A DNA stretch of 64,000 nucleotides, taken from contig OW804096.1 of NCBI GenBank assembly GCA_942159475.1, positions 133,848,941 to 133,912,940 on the forward strand, given 5' to 3'. The DNA is from Sthenelais limicola (taxonomy: Eukaryota > Annelida > Polychaeta > Phyllodocida > Sigalionidae). How positions within the stretch are numbered: the first letter of the stretch is position 1; every line of letters starts with the position of its first letter. The notes below the pieces were generated by a model. The model ran no database searches, was not told the DNA's origin, and was given only the letters and a program-made list of their open reading frames with translations. Positions 1-11,100 of the stretch are shown one piece after another. Position numbers and translations under genes: made by a program.

Positions 1-340
1 TCTCTGGCATATATATGCATGTTTTGGCATATACTTGTTTTGCTAATGGAGTCAAATCATAAATTTATGCCTTTGATGCGATGGTTTGTTGTAAAATCAA
101 TTTCTAGTTGTTCATATTTAATATCTTTCTACTAAACCGTTATATTGTATTGAATTGCAGCTGCAGCTACTGAGTAGGAACTTATCACAAACCAAGATCA
201 TATTTGTACTAAATCTAGACAGTGGTGGAAATAAACCAGACACAGTTCTTCAGTATTACAGTGTTTATTCCTTGAAACATTAGACTGGTGCACTATGTCA
301 GACCTTTAAATCAATCACAGACAGGAGTGAATCATATTCA

Positions 341-1218
341 TCCATATAATATAAAGCTAGAGCAATTTCTACAAAAAGAGGTTTTTCACATCACATGTTC
401 TCAGAATTTGTTGTTTTACAAACCATTTTATTTATCTATAGAGATCCGTCTATCCTCTCTGGAGGTTGTCGTATGTGGTTTGTGAAGGTATCTTGGGTGA
501 AAATGTGATTTTGAAGCCTTTTTTAAATTGCGATCTCTACACTCTATTTATAGCCTGGGAAAGCCCCTGTGAGGTACTATGTCATTTCCCACAACCTACG
601 TCCAGGGGGACCTAACTATATGAGTAATTCTCCCAATAGGGCATCATTTGGTTTTCCAGCCAAGGGTATCTAAAACCAGTATTTAGGATGACCAGACTTA
701 ATTATAACCAGTACATTTGGCTTTGTTGACAAAAATAAGGCTGCGGGAACCCCACTTTCAAAGTTTTTATGCCAGAATCTTTGCCATTATTGCGGGCAGC
801 ATGAGGGAGAGGGGAGGGAGAGAAGGGGGGGGGGGCAATTGGAGATTGGGTTGGGAGAGAAAAACAGGTATGAAAGTCAGAGAAGAGGGGAGGGGAAAGA
901 GGGAGAGGGGAAAGTATGGGGAGAGAGGGTGACCCTCCTACATGCAGACGAGTGGGAGAGTGAAGAAGAGGGTATAGGAATAGGAGAGAGGGAGGGGGAG
1001 GAAAAGAAGAGGGGAGGAAGAGAGGAGGGAGAGGATGTAGGGGAAGGGAGAGAGGGGAGGGAGAGAAAGCGGGGAGGGGAGGGAGAGGGGGGGTAATTGG
1101 AGATGGGGTTGGGAGAGAAAAACAGGTATGAAAGTGAGAGAAGAGGGGAAGGGAAAAGAGGGAGAGGGGGAAGTGTGGGGAGAGAGGGGGACTGTCCGGA
1201 GGAAGGGTACTTTGCCAG
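341..1218 (+). mobile_element. Helitron-like non-autonomous element
   Basis: The element starts TCCATATAATATAAAG and ends TTTGCCAG, sits exactly between an A and a T, and has no target-site duplication. The inverted copy of the host repeat (25505-26470) preserves the empty site: the bases flanking the insert are contiguous there. These are Helitron hallmarks (5' TC, 3' CTRR-like end, A/T target). The last two thirds are a purine-rich G/A tract (about 795-1200). A relative with the same 3' end lies at 42658-43287. No Rep/helicase ORF is present, so it is non-autonomous; the short ORFs in the purine tract are low-complexity artefacts. Confidence 0.8.
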
Positions 1219-1328
1219 TCATCAATAAAGGTAAAACGTAGTTACAGTAAAAGACACTGAAGGTTAATACAATACAGTTATCAGTTATACATGAACTCAG
1301 AACAACAATACATCATCGGCTGTAGGGG

Positions 1329-1420
1329 CCTAGTCCATTAAGCCGATTGCCATGCAATTCTCTCAGAAGTTAGTGCAAAAGATTCCTCTGCAGCGCAAAA
1401 TCGCTTAATAGTGGACTAGA
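1329..1420. repeat. Hairpin-forming segment at the end of dispersed repeat A
   Basis: The outer arms read CTAGTCCATTAAGCCGATT on the left and the near-complement AATCGCTTAATAGTGGACTAG-type sequence on the right, around a loop of roughly 50 bases. The same hairpin appears in copy B at about 25508-25610. Confidence 0.65.
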
Positions 1421-1440
1421 CCCTGTAGTTGAAAAAAATT

Positions 1441-1510
1441 ATTTCGTGACCCTACACGTTTCGCCTTTGGATTTGGCTTCTTCAGGGGTAATAAATAACA
1501 ATAACAAAGA
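1441..1510 (-). mobile_element. Penelope-like remnant with degenerate hammerhead-type motif
   Basis: On the minus strand, at about 1453-1492, the order is CCTGAAGAAGCC, a short loop, GGCGAAACGTG. This resembles the CUGANGA - stem II - GAAAC core of the hammerhead motifs that are known from Penelope-like retroelements. No RT or GIY-YIG ORF lies next to it, so only a terminal remnant is likely. Core changes mean that catalytic activity is not implied. Confidence 0.35.
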
Positions 1511-2250
1511 AACAATAACACTAATGTCAGCTACATATCTATATTTATTTTACATTTGTTCATCTTTTTTTCTCTCCCAACCCAGGGTGTTTATTCAATT
1601 TGTCAAATAATCCTGTCCTTATGAGCGGTACATCTAGAGTTTACAGACGCTCACTACCTTCTTATCTTGCGTCTTTTGTCTGTGGTCGTTATAATTATAG
1701 ATCTTAATACTCAATAACACACTATTACTGTTACTTTAACGATGTTACATTAATGATGAACTAAAGATAAAGGTCCGGAAATTATGATGTTACATTAACA
1801 TGTCCAAAGTTTGGCTCAAATCAAACACATCAGATTTTATTGCAATGTCCTGAGGGCCCCCAAAGAAAGCGCATTAAGCGATTCCATTGGATTACTGTAT
1901 ATAAAGAGAGGCCCAGTGAAATCGCAGCTGTAAGTATAGCCTTGTGTAGGCCTACCTCTATCGAATACCATTACCACAACTCTGAGAATAATGTACTTGT
2001 TACTCAATGCTTTTTTCTGGATACAAATTTTAAAATACAAAATACAACTTCCCCGAATATAGAAGCCCAAGGTTCATTTTCAAAGAGGTTAATCTTACAC
2101 CCGGCCAGGCTTATATTCAAGGCCGGGCTTGTATTACACTTATGGTGAGATGATGTTCAGATTATCTAGGCCATAAAACGAGAGGTTTTCGTTAAAAACC
2201 CAATACATTTAATTGAACATGTTAAGATTACCTATCTGAATGTAAGAATA
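1511..2250. other. Intergenic DNA without a recognised feature
   Basis: Small ORFs exist on both strands at 1837-2148 but overlap antisense and look like no known protein. I see no splice-bounded exon or repeat structure here. Confidence 0.5.
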
Positions 2251-2251
2251 A

Positions 2252-2284
2252 AAATGATACAACAACAACAACAACAACAACAAT
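2252..2284. repeat. (CAA)n microsatellite
   Basis: About ten tandem CAA units. A pure C run of about 20 bases follows at 2401-2423. Confidence 0.9.
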
Positions 2285-2659
2285 TTGGTGACAATTAATT
2301 GATTGGCGATGGATGTGCAGCCCAATATCTACATAGAAGATCACTTTGTGCACATTCTGACCTTCTATAAAGGTATGTCTTTCCCCTATTAATCTATGCC
2401 CCGCCCCCCCCCCCCCCCCCCCCACCTGGCTGGTATTCAAGCTTCTATTTAACTAAAACAGCCTTTACCTGCTACTTGTAAACAGATCAGATTTATATTC
2501 ACACCCAGCTTCTAATTGAGGAAATACGGTAATTAATATGATTCAGCCACTCACCACAAGGTGTCACCAAGGTGATAATAGTAGTACTATGAAGATCCTA
2601 TAAGCTAATTCGGGACATATTACAATACATAAGGACCTCATCGCAAACTTTCCACAACA

Positions 2660-2711
2660 ATGGCAAAATACTGTTTCTTGCCTCTGCTATTAACCCTGAT
2701 GTCCCTGGGAG
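2660..2711 (+). CDS. Candidate first exon encoding a signal peptide
   Basis: ATG in good context (ACAACAATGG) opens 17 codons ending in Gly, with a leucine-rich hydrophobic core (CFLPLLLTLMSL), followed by a GTAACA donor in phase 1. This looks like the first exon of a secreted or membrane protein. It has the same form and exit phase as the first exon at 26740-26794. No matching downstream exon was identified before the convergent P450 gene, so the rest of the gene is unknown. It could also be a chance ORF. Confidence 0.4.
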
Positions 2712-2759
2712 GTAACAGAAAGAGCAGGGGTCATACTAGTGCTGTAATGTTGGTGTTAC

Positions 2760-3517
2760 TTATATGCATGCAAGTACTCACATTAAAAAATTAGGTGCTG
2801 GACTTTGTAATGAACAGTTATCCAATTTTCAAAAAGCATATCGTATCATTTATTATTCTCATGAGTCTTGAGTAAACTGGCTCTATCATTTATCATTAGT
2901 TATATCAGTCACTGACTAAACTGTTCAATCATTTTTTTCCATTTTTTTTTCTGTTCTATCATTTGCAATGTGCCTTGCTGTGAGCCATAATCCTATAAAA
3001 TATGGTATTCATTACTGACACTAAGCTGTTATTTGAGGATATACGATACATATAATATTATGGGATTAATTTCCCTCAATTTGGTGTCTGAGGCATTTGT
3101 TTGAAAATAAACCCCAAGGCCCGTAGGGATTTTTGGATTCAATACTACTGTTTAAACGCATATTAACAAATATTAGACCCTTAAAAAAACGTTTTAGATG
3201 TACTTACAGCATGAAGAACTGCAATAATTTAGCTCCTCCACTCGAATACATGGGTTACTATTTTACATCTGACATGGAAAGGACCGAGTCAAAATGAGCC
3301 TTTATAACGTCCAAATCAGCATGTTTTACACATTTCAAACCAACACATTTTAATGTTTAGTTTATTTGACCTCTTTCAAACCAACATCACATATGTACAC
3401 GTAATCATAACTTCAGAATGTTGGTTACATCAGCCGCACTCTCTGTTCCAGAAACAAACAAAGCTTCCACTTTTTGCATGCAACCAGCATCAGACTTCCG
3501 GTTTTTGAATGACGTAT
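2760..3517. other. Intergenic DNA without a recognised feature
   Basis: AT-rich DNA with no ORF of interest and no clear terminal repeats. Confidence 0.5.
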
Positions 3518-4795
3518 TCTGTGTGTCTAGGGACTTAAAAAAGAAATAAATAAAAGATCTGAATCGCTAGAAACGTTTTAAATATTGTTTTACCCTGATA
3601 GCGAAGTTTTCCTCTATGGAAATCAAGTAATTAAGGAATGGCGATTTCAGAAGCCATGCGTGTTTACGTGCGAGCGATCAAGCAAGGCGGAAGCAGTGTG
3701 GAGACTTTTGGCATAGCCACTCTGTGCACGGTGCACTTGGCGTTGCATTGTGTACGGTAGTCTATATAGCGCACAGACAATTTCATTCGAAAGTCCCCAT
3801 ACCAACCTTGAACTCTGAACTTACTGGGGCACGCGCCCACATTATGGCGACCTTGACCTTGATCTAGCCTGGCCTGTTTCGTCGGTTTGTCTGTCACTGT
3901 CAGCCATTGTACGAAAATATCGCTTGCATGATGTCTACTGTGGCGGAATTGACAAATTGATTATTCCCTATTTCGTTGCTTACCACCATTCAGCAAGGGG
4001 ATCATGCTAAGAACAAGGATATTTGGAACATTATCGGTGATTTGGGACCTAGTGGTATTGATATTTTGCAGTTTTACAGAGCCTGGCTTGTTTCGTCTGA
4101 TTGTCACTGGGAGACAGCCATTGTCACAACATCGCTTGCACGATGTCTATTGTCATCACGTTATTGCGAGCCCTATGCCCTCAAAACTTAAAAATGGCTA
4201 ATATTTCCATCGGAAACAGTGGAGAAAAGACTTTTGGGTGACCAGGACTTTATACACGTTCCAATCTGAATGCGGAATCGACGACACACAACTAGTTGAT
4301 GAGGTAAGTGAATGAACGGCAAAGCGGCAAGCATTAAATTTACTACATCCAAATAATAATATTCTACATCCGAAAAATAATATTCTACATCTGAAAAATA
4401 ATTTACTACATCCGCTATCCTAGTGACGACATCCTGTCAAAACAGTAATTTATCACTATCCAAAACCCCAGCAGAATCCAAAGATCAGCTATTAAATGAG
4501 TTTATTATACCTCTGGGAGGGATGGTATGGTTAGGGATTATACCATGATGGTTATGGCATGAGAATGGTGTACGCTCCCATATACCCACGAGGCCACAGG
4601 CCGAATGGGTATATGGGATCGTGCACCATTCTTATGCCATAACCAGAGTGGTATAATCATTTTAGTCCGGAATGGGTCAGATCAACAACAAAAACGCCTT
4701 AACTTCGCTATCAGGGGGTAAAACTATATTAAAATCATTTCTATTGATTCAGATTTTTCATTTATTTCTTTTTTAAGTAGCTAGACACACTAACA
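3518..4795. repeat. Foldback-type repeat with about 90-bp inverted arms
   Basis: The left arm (about 3518-3608, from GTGTGTCTAGGGAC through GATAGCGAAGTT) is the inverted counterpart of the right arm (about 4703-4795, from AACTTCGCTATC to CTAGACACAC). Between them is an imperfect direct duplication (about 3855-3950 and 4072-4165, both with CCTGG-TTGTTTCGTC and ATCGCTTGCA-GATGTCTA) and a long hairpin at 4536-4660. A partial relative of the right part is found at 52410-52770. No transposase was seen. Confidence 0.65.
4536..4660. repeat. Long near-perfect hairpin with GC-rich centre
   Basis: The arms, about 50 bases each, run from GATTATACCA to CCCATATACCC on the left and return as GGGTATATGGGA to GGTATAATC on the right. 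The centre is ACGAGGCCACAGGCCGAAT. A partial copy at 52433-52520 has the same right arm and the centre GACGAGGCCGCCAGGCCGAG. The hairpin at 7247-7352 has a related centre with different arms. Confidence 0.75.
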
Positions 4796-4912
4796 GAGCC
4801 GAATAGATCAAGGTCAAGGTCGCCATAAGCTGGGCGCTTGATGACACCATGGTATATGGCCTCATATTGCATTCAAAATATAACGAAATCTGACCCAGAA
4901 TGGACTAAAACA
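4660..4912 (+). repeat. Dispersed repeat, copy 1 (copy 2 at 52505-52770)
   Basis: About 245 bases are nearly identical, in the same orientation, to 52510-52770, including TAACAGAGC-GAATAGATCAAGG and CATGGTATATGGCCTCATAT. It begins in the hairpin right arm and ends near a GAATGGACTAAA motif. It is non-coding. Confidence 0.8.
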
Positions 4913-5199
4913 GGATATTGTCAGTGATCGGTATTGGTCTGACATATTATTCACTGTCTATGCAGCACCTTACACTCCCTACTACTGCACCTTACACTCC
5001 CTACTATTGGTCTTCACCAGCACCTTTAATTGATTGCCCCAATACAAATTTTTGTTTATAATTATGAGGCATTACCCAATCAAATACCCCAATGCATAAT
5101 ATTTGTGTCTTTACCATGACCATCTCAGTCACCAGATAGTCTCAACTCCTATTTTCGACTTTTCAACTCCTATCACAACTGCCACCAACCTTTATCATA

Positions 5200-5935
5200 A
5201 AGGGGTTTGTTTTGTTTTTAAAAATGTTTATTCAGCAAAGTGAAATTATGTAGTATGTACACTATTCTCATTCAAGACTGATATGTTAGAAAAATCTTAC
5301 AAAACGTTTTCAGTTGGCACAAATTTATGTAGAGAAAAATATAGTTCGAAAATTATAAAGACCTATTAACATACATAATCACAAAATTCACACAAAGTAA
5401 AACCGTCACCTAGGGCACCATCCTATTACAACAGTCCTAGAAGCATCGTTTCTATTCCATAGCAGACAAAATACAAAGAAAAAAATCAAAGAAAAAAAGC
5501 AAGTCAGTTAGTTCGACTGAAAGGGCATCTCACCAAGATATCCCCCTCCATAAACGGCATAACAGAGATCGAGGCAACAAGTATATTCCTCACAGGAGAT
5601 TTTCAGGTTCTGGTATTTCCCAAACATTTAAGCTGTTTAAGAAAGCATTAATACAGACTTCTTTGATCTGATTTTTAAAAAAGGTCTGTTCGTTATTAAC
5701 CTCTGTTCGTTATTAACCTTAATCTCTCTATAGGAAGAGAGTTCCAAAAACTCAATATTCTCCCGAAGAGACTCTTTCGAATTTTTTCTTTAAGCCAAGG
5801 AATAATTATTACTCTGTTTTCCCTCATGTTATACTTGTGTTGGGGGATATTTTCTTCAAAGTTGTGACAGCTCCGGAAAATACCAAAAAATCTTTGCAAT
5901 CTTCTAAAACATATTAGTCCATTTTGGATCAGATT
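5200..5935 (-). pseudogene. 5'-truncated LINE: C-terminal end of a reverse transcriptase ORF plus 3' UTR
   Basis: The minus-strand ORF 5899-5696 reads MRENRVIIIPWLKEK followed by SLFGRILSFWNSLP, typical of the extreme C-terminus of CR1/L2/Jockey-type reverse transcriptases. The reading continues in another frame (FFKNQIKEVCINAFLNS) because a 17-base unit (TCTGTTCGTTATTAACC) is duplicated in tandem at about 5686-5720. The RT core and endonuclease are missing, so this is a dead-on-arrival 5'-truncated copy. Downstream (5200-5560) is probable 3' UTR. Confidence 0.65.
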
Positions 5936-6545
5936 TTGGGTGATTTAGTGTGCAATTATGTCCCCACAGATCAGTACTATAGTGACGGTCTATTTTGTGT
6001 TTTCCTAGCTGGCCATTGGTCAGTAGCCATCTGTGGACCTATGCGCCTGGCTCCGATTGGCTACTAGCCCCTGGCTGGACCCACAGTCTATTTAATGATT
6101 TGCTTTGTTCTCATTGGACACGGTGCGACACACCCACGTCCACCGTGCTTGCGGCAGAATAAAATGGCGGCGCCCATGGGCCACCACAGATCGATTCGTG
6201 TGTGATGGCTTGTCTGTCTGTCAGCCATGAGTACTTCTGGGCTGTCTATGCATATTTTAGCTGCGGAATCTTGTATGAGTGGGCTAAATCTGCTCTATGT
6301 GGACACTTTTCTGCTCAGAATAAAGACCCGTAATCACCCATTTAGGCTACTGATAGTCAAAACATTGTTTACCGTGAGTATGCTGCCACGACCTCTGCGG
6401 GGAAACCCTTGCAGTTGCAACCCATTCAGTGCCTCTGCCGTCCTAACCCATGCAGTGGGCTTAGAAGACGGGACATTTTCACATGTGAATAACATGATTA
6501 ACTTGTTTGTAATCATTAATAAGAAAGATAGATAGGTATATTTCG
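5936..6545. other. Intergenic DNA, somewhat GC-richer
   Basis: Contains short ORFs (6227-6535 and antisense) with no recognisable protein. No feature can be supported. Confidence 0.4.
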
Positions 6546-6647
6546 TTTGCCTAACCAACCCAGTAAAAGACGGCTCATGGTAGGATGTTTAATACAGTGT
6601 GTTGTTCCCTTCCGTTTGCCTAACCAACCCAGTAAAAGACGGCTCAT
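6546..6647 (+). repeat. Direct duplication of a 35-base unit
   Basis: The unit CGTTTGCCTAACCAACCC followed by AGTAAAAGACGGCTCAT occurs at about 6545-6579 and again at about 6611-6645, essentially unchanged, with a period of 66 bases. A looser duplication (GTTA-CTGATGACAGGTTAGTA) links about 6705 and 7130. Confidence 0.8.
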
Positions 6648-7230
6648 TTTCTCCGCAAGGTATGGCGTCGAATGTGCGAATGTAAAGGTGGTGTGGGAGG
6701 TGTTAACTGATGACAGGTTAGTAAAGAATGACTTGCTGTTTGTCTTTTACGGTTCAGCTCCCTAAGTTGTGAGAACCGCTTCAGCTGTCGTGTCAGCGCG
6801 ACGTGGAAAAATCTAAACATTTCAGTAGCATAAGAGTAACGATAGATTTTGGTGGGCGTGTCTCCCTTTGACTGTTGCCTGAATGGACGCGGTTGTTAAG
6901 GTCGTTTTAGAGTGGTCAGTTCCGACATGAATTACACATGGAAAACCATCATTTGCTTAGAAATCTAGGGTTGACACCTTCACACTATCAATCGACGGCA
7001 AATTACAATAGAAAGAAGCAGAAAAAAGCCACTTGAAGCTCTATTCACGGCCGTTTGAACGGCACCAGTGCGGACGCGATCACACTGTTCAATGACCGGC
7101 AGTTAACACATTGCGGCCGTGTTTCATATGTTAGGTGATGACAGGTTAGTATTAAATGATGTGTTTGTTTTTTCGGTTACTGTTAGTTTGTGTAAGGTTG
7201 ATGATGGTGGGATCTGATCCATTATGGACT

Positions 7231-7362
7231 AAAATCAATAAACCACTCAGATTTTAGCGTTCGAACTGTCTGTAGGCCCAGTGACGCCACTCGGCCTGCG
7301 GCCTCGTGGCGTCTCTGGGCCTACAGACAGTTCTCGCGCTAAAATCTTCATGGTTTATTGCT
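7231..7362. repeat. Long hairpin with GC-rich centre
   Basis: The left arm (about 7243-7296, AACCACTCAGATTTTAGCG to CCCAGTGACGCCAC) returns at about 7305-7358 (GTGGCGTCTCTGGGCC to GCTAAAATCTTCATGGTTTA). The centre reads TCGGCCTGCGGCCTC, the reverse complement of the GAGGCC-GCAGGCCGA centre seen at 4597 and 52452. It is preceded by ATGGACTAAA, also seen beside those copies. Confidence 0.75.
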
Positions 7363-7529
7363 TTAGTGGAATGATTTCATATCTTTGATGTAGCTCAACA
7401 TTGCTAACTTTATAGGCTCCATTTCTAGTTCTTACTCCTACACACAATCGAAGCTTCAGCCGAATTTGCTATTTAAGGAAAACTTTTCCATTTCAGGAAT
7501 CATACTATATACTCAACAGGTCTTATGTG

Positions 7530-7845
7530 AGCCTTTGTGGCTGAGTGGGTAGAGCCCTCAACTCTAATTGCTAGCCTATTCTTATGTGAGCAGTCCTTGG
7601 TTCGAATCCCGGCCAATCCTAATCCCAAATTATTTCCAACAGATGCCTGAGTGGACTCTTTAATGGAAGAATCCGATTAGGCATCTGAGAGGACTCTTCT
7701 GAGAGGACTCTTTCATGGAAGAGTCAGCTCAGAAGACTCAAAGAATGCACCTGGAATTCCAGGACAGTATTCTTCAAGCATGGGAGTCAATGCTGGGGAA
7801 TTGGGGCTCCACTGCAAGTGGAGGATAAAGATTAAAACTTAATGA
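7530..7845 (+). mobile_element. tRNA-derived SINE candidate
   Basis: The head carries a pol III A box (TGGCTGAGTGGG, about 7540) and a B box (GGTTCGAATCC, about 7597), about 55 bases apart, consistent with a tRNA-like internal promoter. The acceptor stem does not pair as a functional tRNA would. The body (7630-7845) contains internally repeated segments (GAGAGGACTCTT, ATGGAAGAGTC) and no ORF. A second copy was not found in the window, so an isolated tRNA pseudogene is possible. Confidence 0.55.
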
Positions 7846-7942
7846 TTGACATGTTGGAAATAAAATCAGCAGAATAATGAGTTCAGATTCATAAGCTGTT
7901 CATAAGCATATTATCCTTCCAAAATCTCAAGGTACTGAATAA

Positions 7943-8153
7943 CTAGTCCCTACTTAATACTTTGATATTGTAGGGTTTGGGAGCAATATCAAATGTGTTA
8001 GGGTAGGTACGTGGGTCATGACTTGGTCTGTTGTCTTCAGACTCAGGCAGAAATTGGAAATGTTGCAGCAGTCTTGTCAAGAGAAGAAAGATCCTGATCT
8101 TGGCCAATGCCTCGCCTGGACATACTCTTCTTCCAGCACCAAATGCAACCAGT
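7943..8153 (-). CDS. P450 exon 8: haem-binding loop and C-terminus
   Basis: Joins in phase 2 and gives [11 protein letters not shown] with the haem-thiolate Cys, then about 55 residues to a TAG stop at 7943-7945. Acceptor CTTGCAG. Confidence 0.95.
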
Positions 8154-11100
8154 CTGCAAGAAAGTAGTATCACTTAGAAGATTCTAAAAAATGACGTCTT
8201 CAATTGGATCATGACTATCGACAGGGGTTAAGTTTTATGATCATTGTCATGTTCAGAGCATTTCTCAGGAACTGTCATATGATTCACTTTCCTCTTAACA
8301 AGAGTAGATCCATAAGTACCTTAGATTTGATGAATGAAAGGAAATGGCAACTAATACACCAACTTTGTCCACATGTGGCGAGTGCGAAATAGCCATGACA
8401 AGACCCACATGCACTCCACAATCATGATATAGTTATTATTGCATCACCCCTCTCTCTAATTTCTCGCTATTGTAATTTTTATAGTTTTGGATTGAAGATT
8501 GAAATCAGGATGAATATGAAAATGATCTGACGAAAACTGATTTGGGTTTGAAAAGGATTTTCTGACAGCATCAAGCTCTCACAATACCTTTTTTTGTTGG
8601 GATGATCAGCAGCAACAACCTTGCCATCCTCAATGAACCTGTCTGGCCTGAATTCCCAAGGATCCTGCCAGTATTTAGGGTCATGGTGCAGCTTCCAGAC
8701 ATTGAAAAACACCTATTTATCAGTTCAGAAGGACATTATTAGACATATTTTGTGTGGTTTTGTCTCTAAAATCTTCATTATTGACACCCTTATTTATTTC
8801 ATGCACTTATCACACTATTACACTTACTAGTTTTAAACAAGAAAATGTATATTATTGTACAAATTAACCATCAGATAAACTGTCAGGTTAGTGGCGAAAT
8901 TAGGAGAATTAAAAAAAAATACCTGTATATATGATAATAAAACGTTCTCAAAACAGAACCAAATCTAGTGCCAATGTCTAGTGCCAATCTGCTGATCAGA
9001 CTTGATGGCAAAGTCTACGATTTTCTTAATTTAAAGGGAGACACTGGACTGAGTATATCCTCTGTTCGGACATTGAGGAAAACTAAGATATTATGTTCTG
9101 CGCACCATGTGTGTGGCTGTAAGGCAGTATTTAATAGAGAAGTGGGAGGTGACATCTTCCCAGTGTGCATTGCATAAATGACAAGGGCCGTTTTCGACTC
9201 TTCACCGGGTGGACTGACCTGGTGAACAGGAAGTAAAATATACTCTATATATATTCTATATTCAAGGTCACTTCCGCTTCACCAGGTCAGTGCACCTGGT
9301 GGAGACCTGGTGAACAAGTCGAAATTCTGACAATATCATTGCCCAGAAACCAGTATTATGATGTGAGTTCCCACTTATAAATCATAATTGAGCTGTATGC
9401 CCTGAAAGTGTTCCAGCCCAGTGTTTTACTTTAATTGCAATGTGTTTATGATCTTTTCATACTTGTTGTCTTGCTTGCCATATATGATCTTTACCATCTT
9501 GCTAGCAATATATGATAACTGTTGTGCTCAATTTGTGGACAATTTGATGCTGAACAGGTTATAATTCACTATACTATGATTTTTTTCTTTACTGAATGGT
9601 ATTTGATGAAAGCAAATATCCCTCATGTCTTATCTGCCACATACTCTAATATTCAAAAGTATACTAAACTACTTACTGTAGCGCCTTTGGGGACATCATA
9701 TCCTTGAAGCTTTGTATCAGCCACTGTTGTATGAGCAAATAGCGGTATTATAGACTGGTAGCGTAAAGTTTCATAGATTGTAGCTTCTGTATAAGGCATG
9801 GCCTGCTTGTCTTGCAGTGTTGGAAGTCTGGCACCAATGACTTCTTTGATTTCTTGGGCGATTGTTTCTTGAACGTCTGGGTAATTCACCAAACAGGCAA
9901 TCATCGCATAAAGGGTCAATGTGGAACTTGTTGTTCCTAGACATTAATATGATACAACTTAGTTAATTCTTAACAGTTGAAATACTTTGTACCAACAATA
10001 CTTTTAAGCTGATCAGACTTAAGCTATTCATGAGAGTTGCTAGACCAGTGTAGAGGTGACAGTAACCATGTATGACCACAAATGAGCCATCCTGTAAAGT
10101 GCCTGCTCTTTATGTCCCTTTTTTCCTCCTGTTTTTCGTTTTCTTTCCAAATTGCTTGGCCTATAATGACAGGATTGACACTAGGTACTGCACCTACTTT
10201 CTTCCCCCACACAATGAATTTGACCCAATTGTATAATCAGACTAATTATTGTATTCATTAAATCTCATGAGAATATCATTCACCTCCTGGGCCCATCATA
10301 AAGAATACTCTAATATTTAGTGGCACAACAGGCATTTCCTAGGCAAGGGCCTCATTGTGCGAGGGGGAGACTGGGTAAGATGCCTTGTTAGGGGCAGGTA
10401 TCTACCCCATGGAAGAATTTGCCACAAATTCATTAGTAGTAAGGGGAGAAGAAGAAGCAGTTTTCAACATTCATCCTCATAAAATTGTCCCCAAAATACT
10501 TTAAAGAATGGTACTTCTGAAATGTATTGGGCTTTGGTTAAAAAGTATCCAAAAGCTATATTGACCTTTATTGTCTTCTAGTCTGTTACTAAATTCGGGT
10601 GACATGGCCAAATTCAGATATCCACAATTCTTCTTGACAACAGCAACCTTTGATTTATTTCCATTAAATCGGTAGAATATGAATATGAATACAATTCGGA
10701 AAACAATCAGTGGACATTTCTGTTCTATAAAGAAAAACATGAAAAGATATCATATTTTCTTAAAGACTCCAATGGTAAAGCACTGTTATTTTCATGTGAC
10801 TGAATTAAAAACATAGAGAGAATGGTGAGATGATCTTATTTTTCGATTTCTTTCTTTCATTCTATCTTTCTTTCATATGGGTCAGATTTTCAGAACATGT
10901 ACAATTCAACTTCGCCAATCTTCTCAAATAACCCAAATTTCAGATGAAAATAAAGTTCAAAATAAAGTTTAACCTAGCCAAACAGATTGCTAGAATCAAT
11001 GCAATGCCGAATATTCTAGAATTTACCTAGTATTGTCCAAATTGGATCCTAATTTAGCAAAATTTACTAAATGTGTACAACTGCCAAAAGTACATTTTCT

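Larger units (their letters stand above)
1..1440 (+). repeat. Dispersed repeat, copy A, split by a Helitron-like insert
   Basis: Bases 1-340 and 1219-1440 match, in inverted orientation, the block at 25505-26470. Recognisable shared stretches include the segment around 180-330, the segment around 1219-1300, and the hairpin at about 1329-1420 whose two ends both read as CTAGTCCA-type arms. Copy A carries an 878-bp insert (341-1218) that copy B lacks, and copy B carries a MITE that copy A lacks. No coding capacity was recognised. It is an unclassified mobile or duplicated repeat; the class cannot be told from two copies. Confidence 0.8.

Noticed and set aside
717..1225. Overlapping ORFs on both strands in the G/A-rich tract
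   Set aside because: Low-complexity purine DNA gives long ORFs by chance; it lies within the Helitron-like element and is repeated at 42905-43362 in a different frame.
1837..2148. ORFs on both strands (77 and 102 codons)
   Set aside because: Antisense overlap, no splice signals, no recognisable motifs.
7530..7620. Functional tRNA gene
   Set aside because: A and B boxes are present but the acceptor stem does not pair; better explained as a SINE head.
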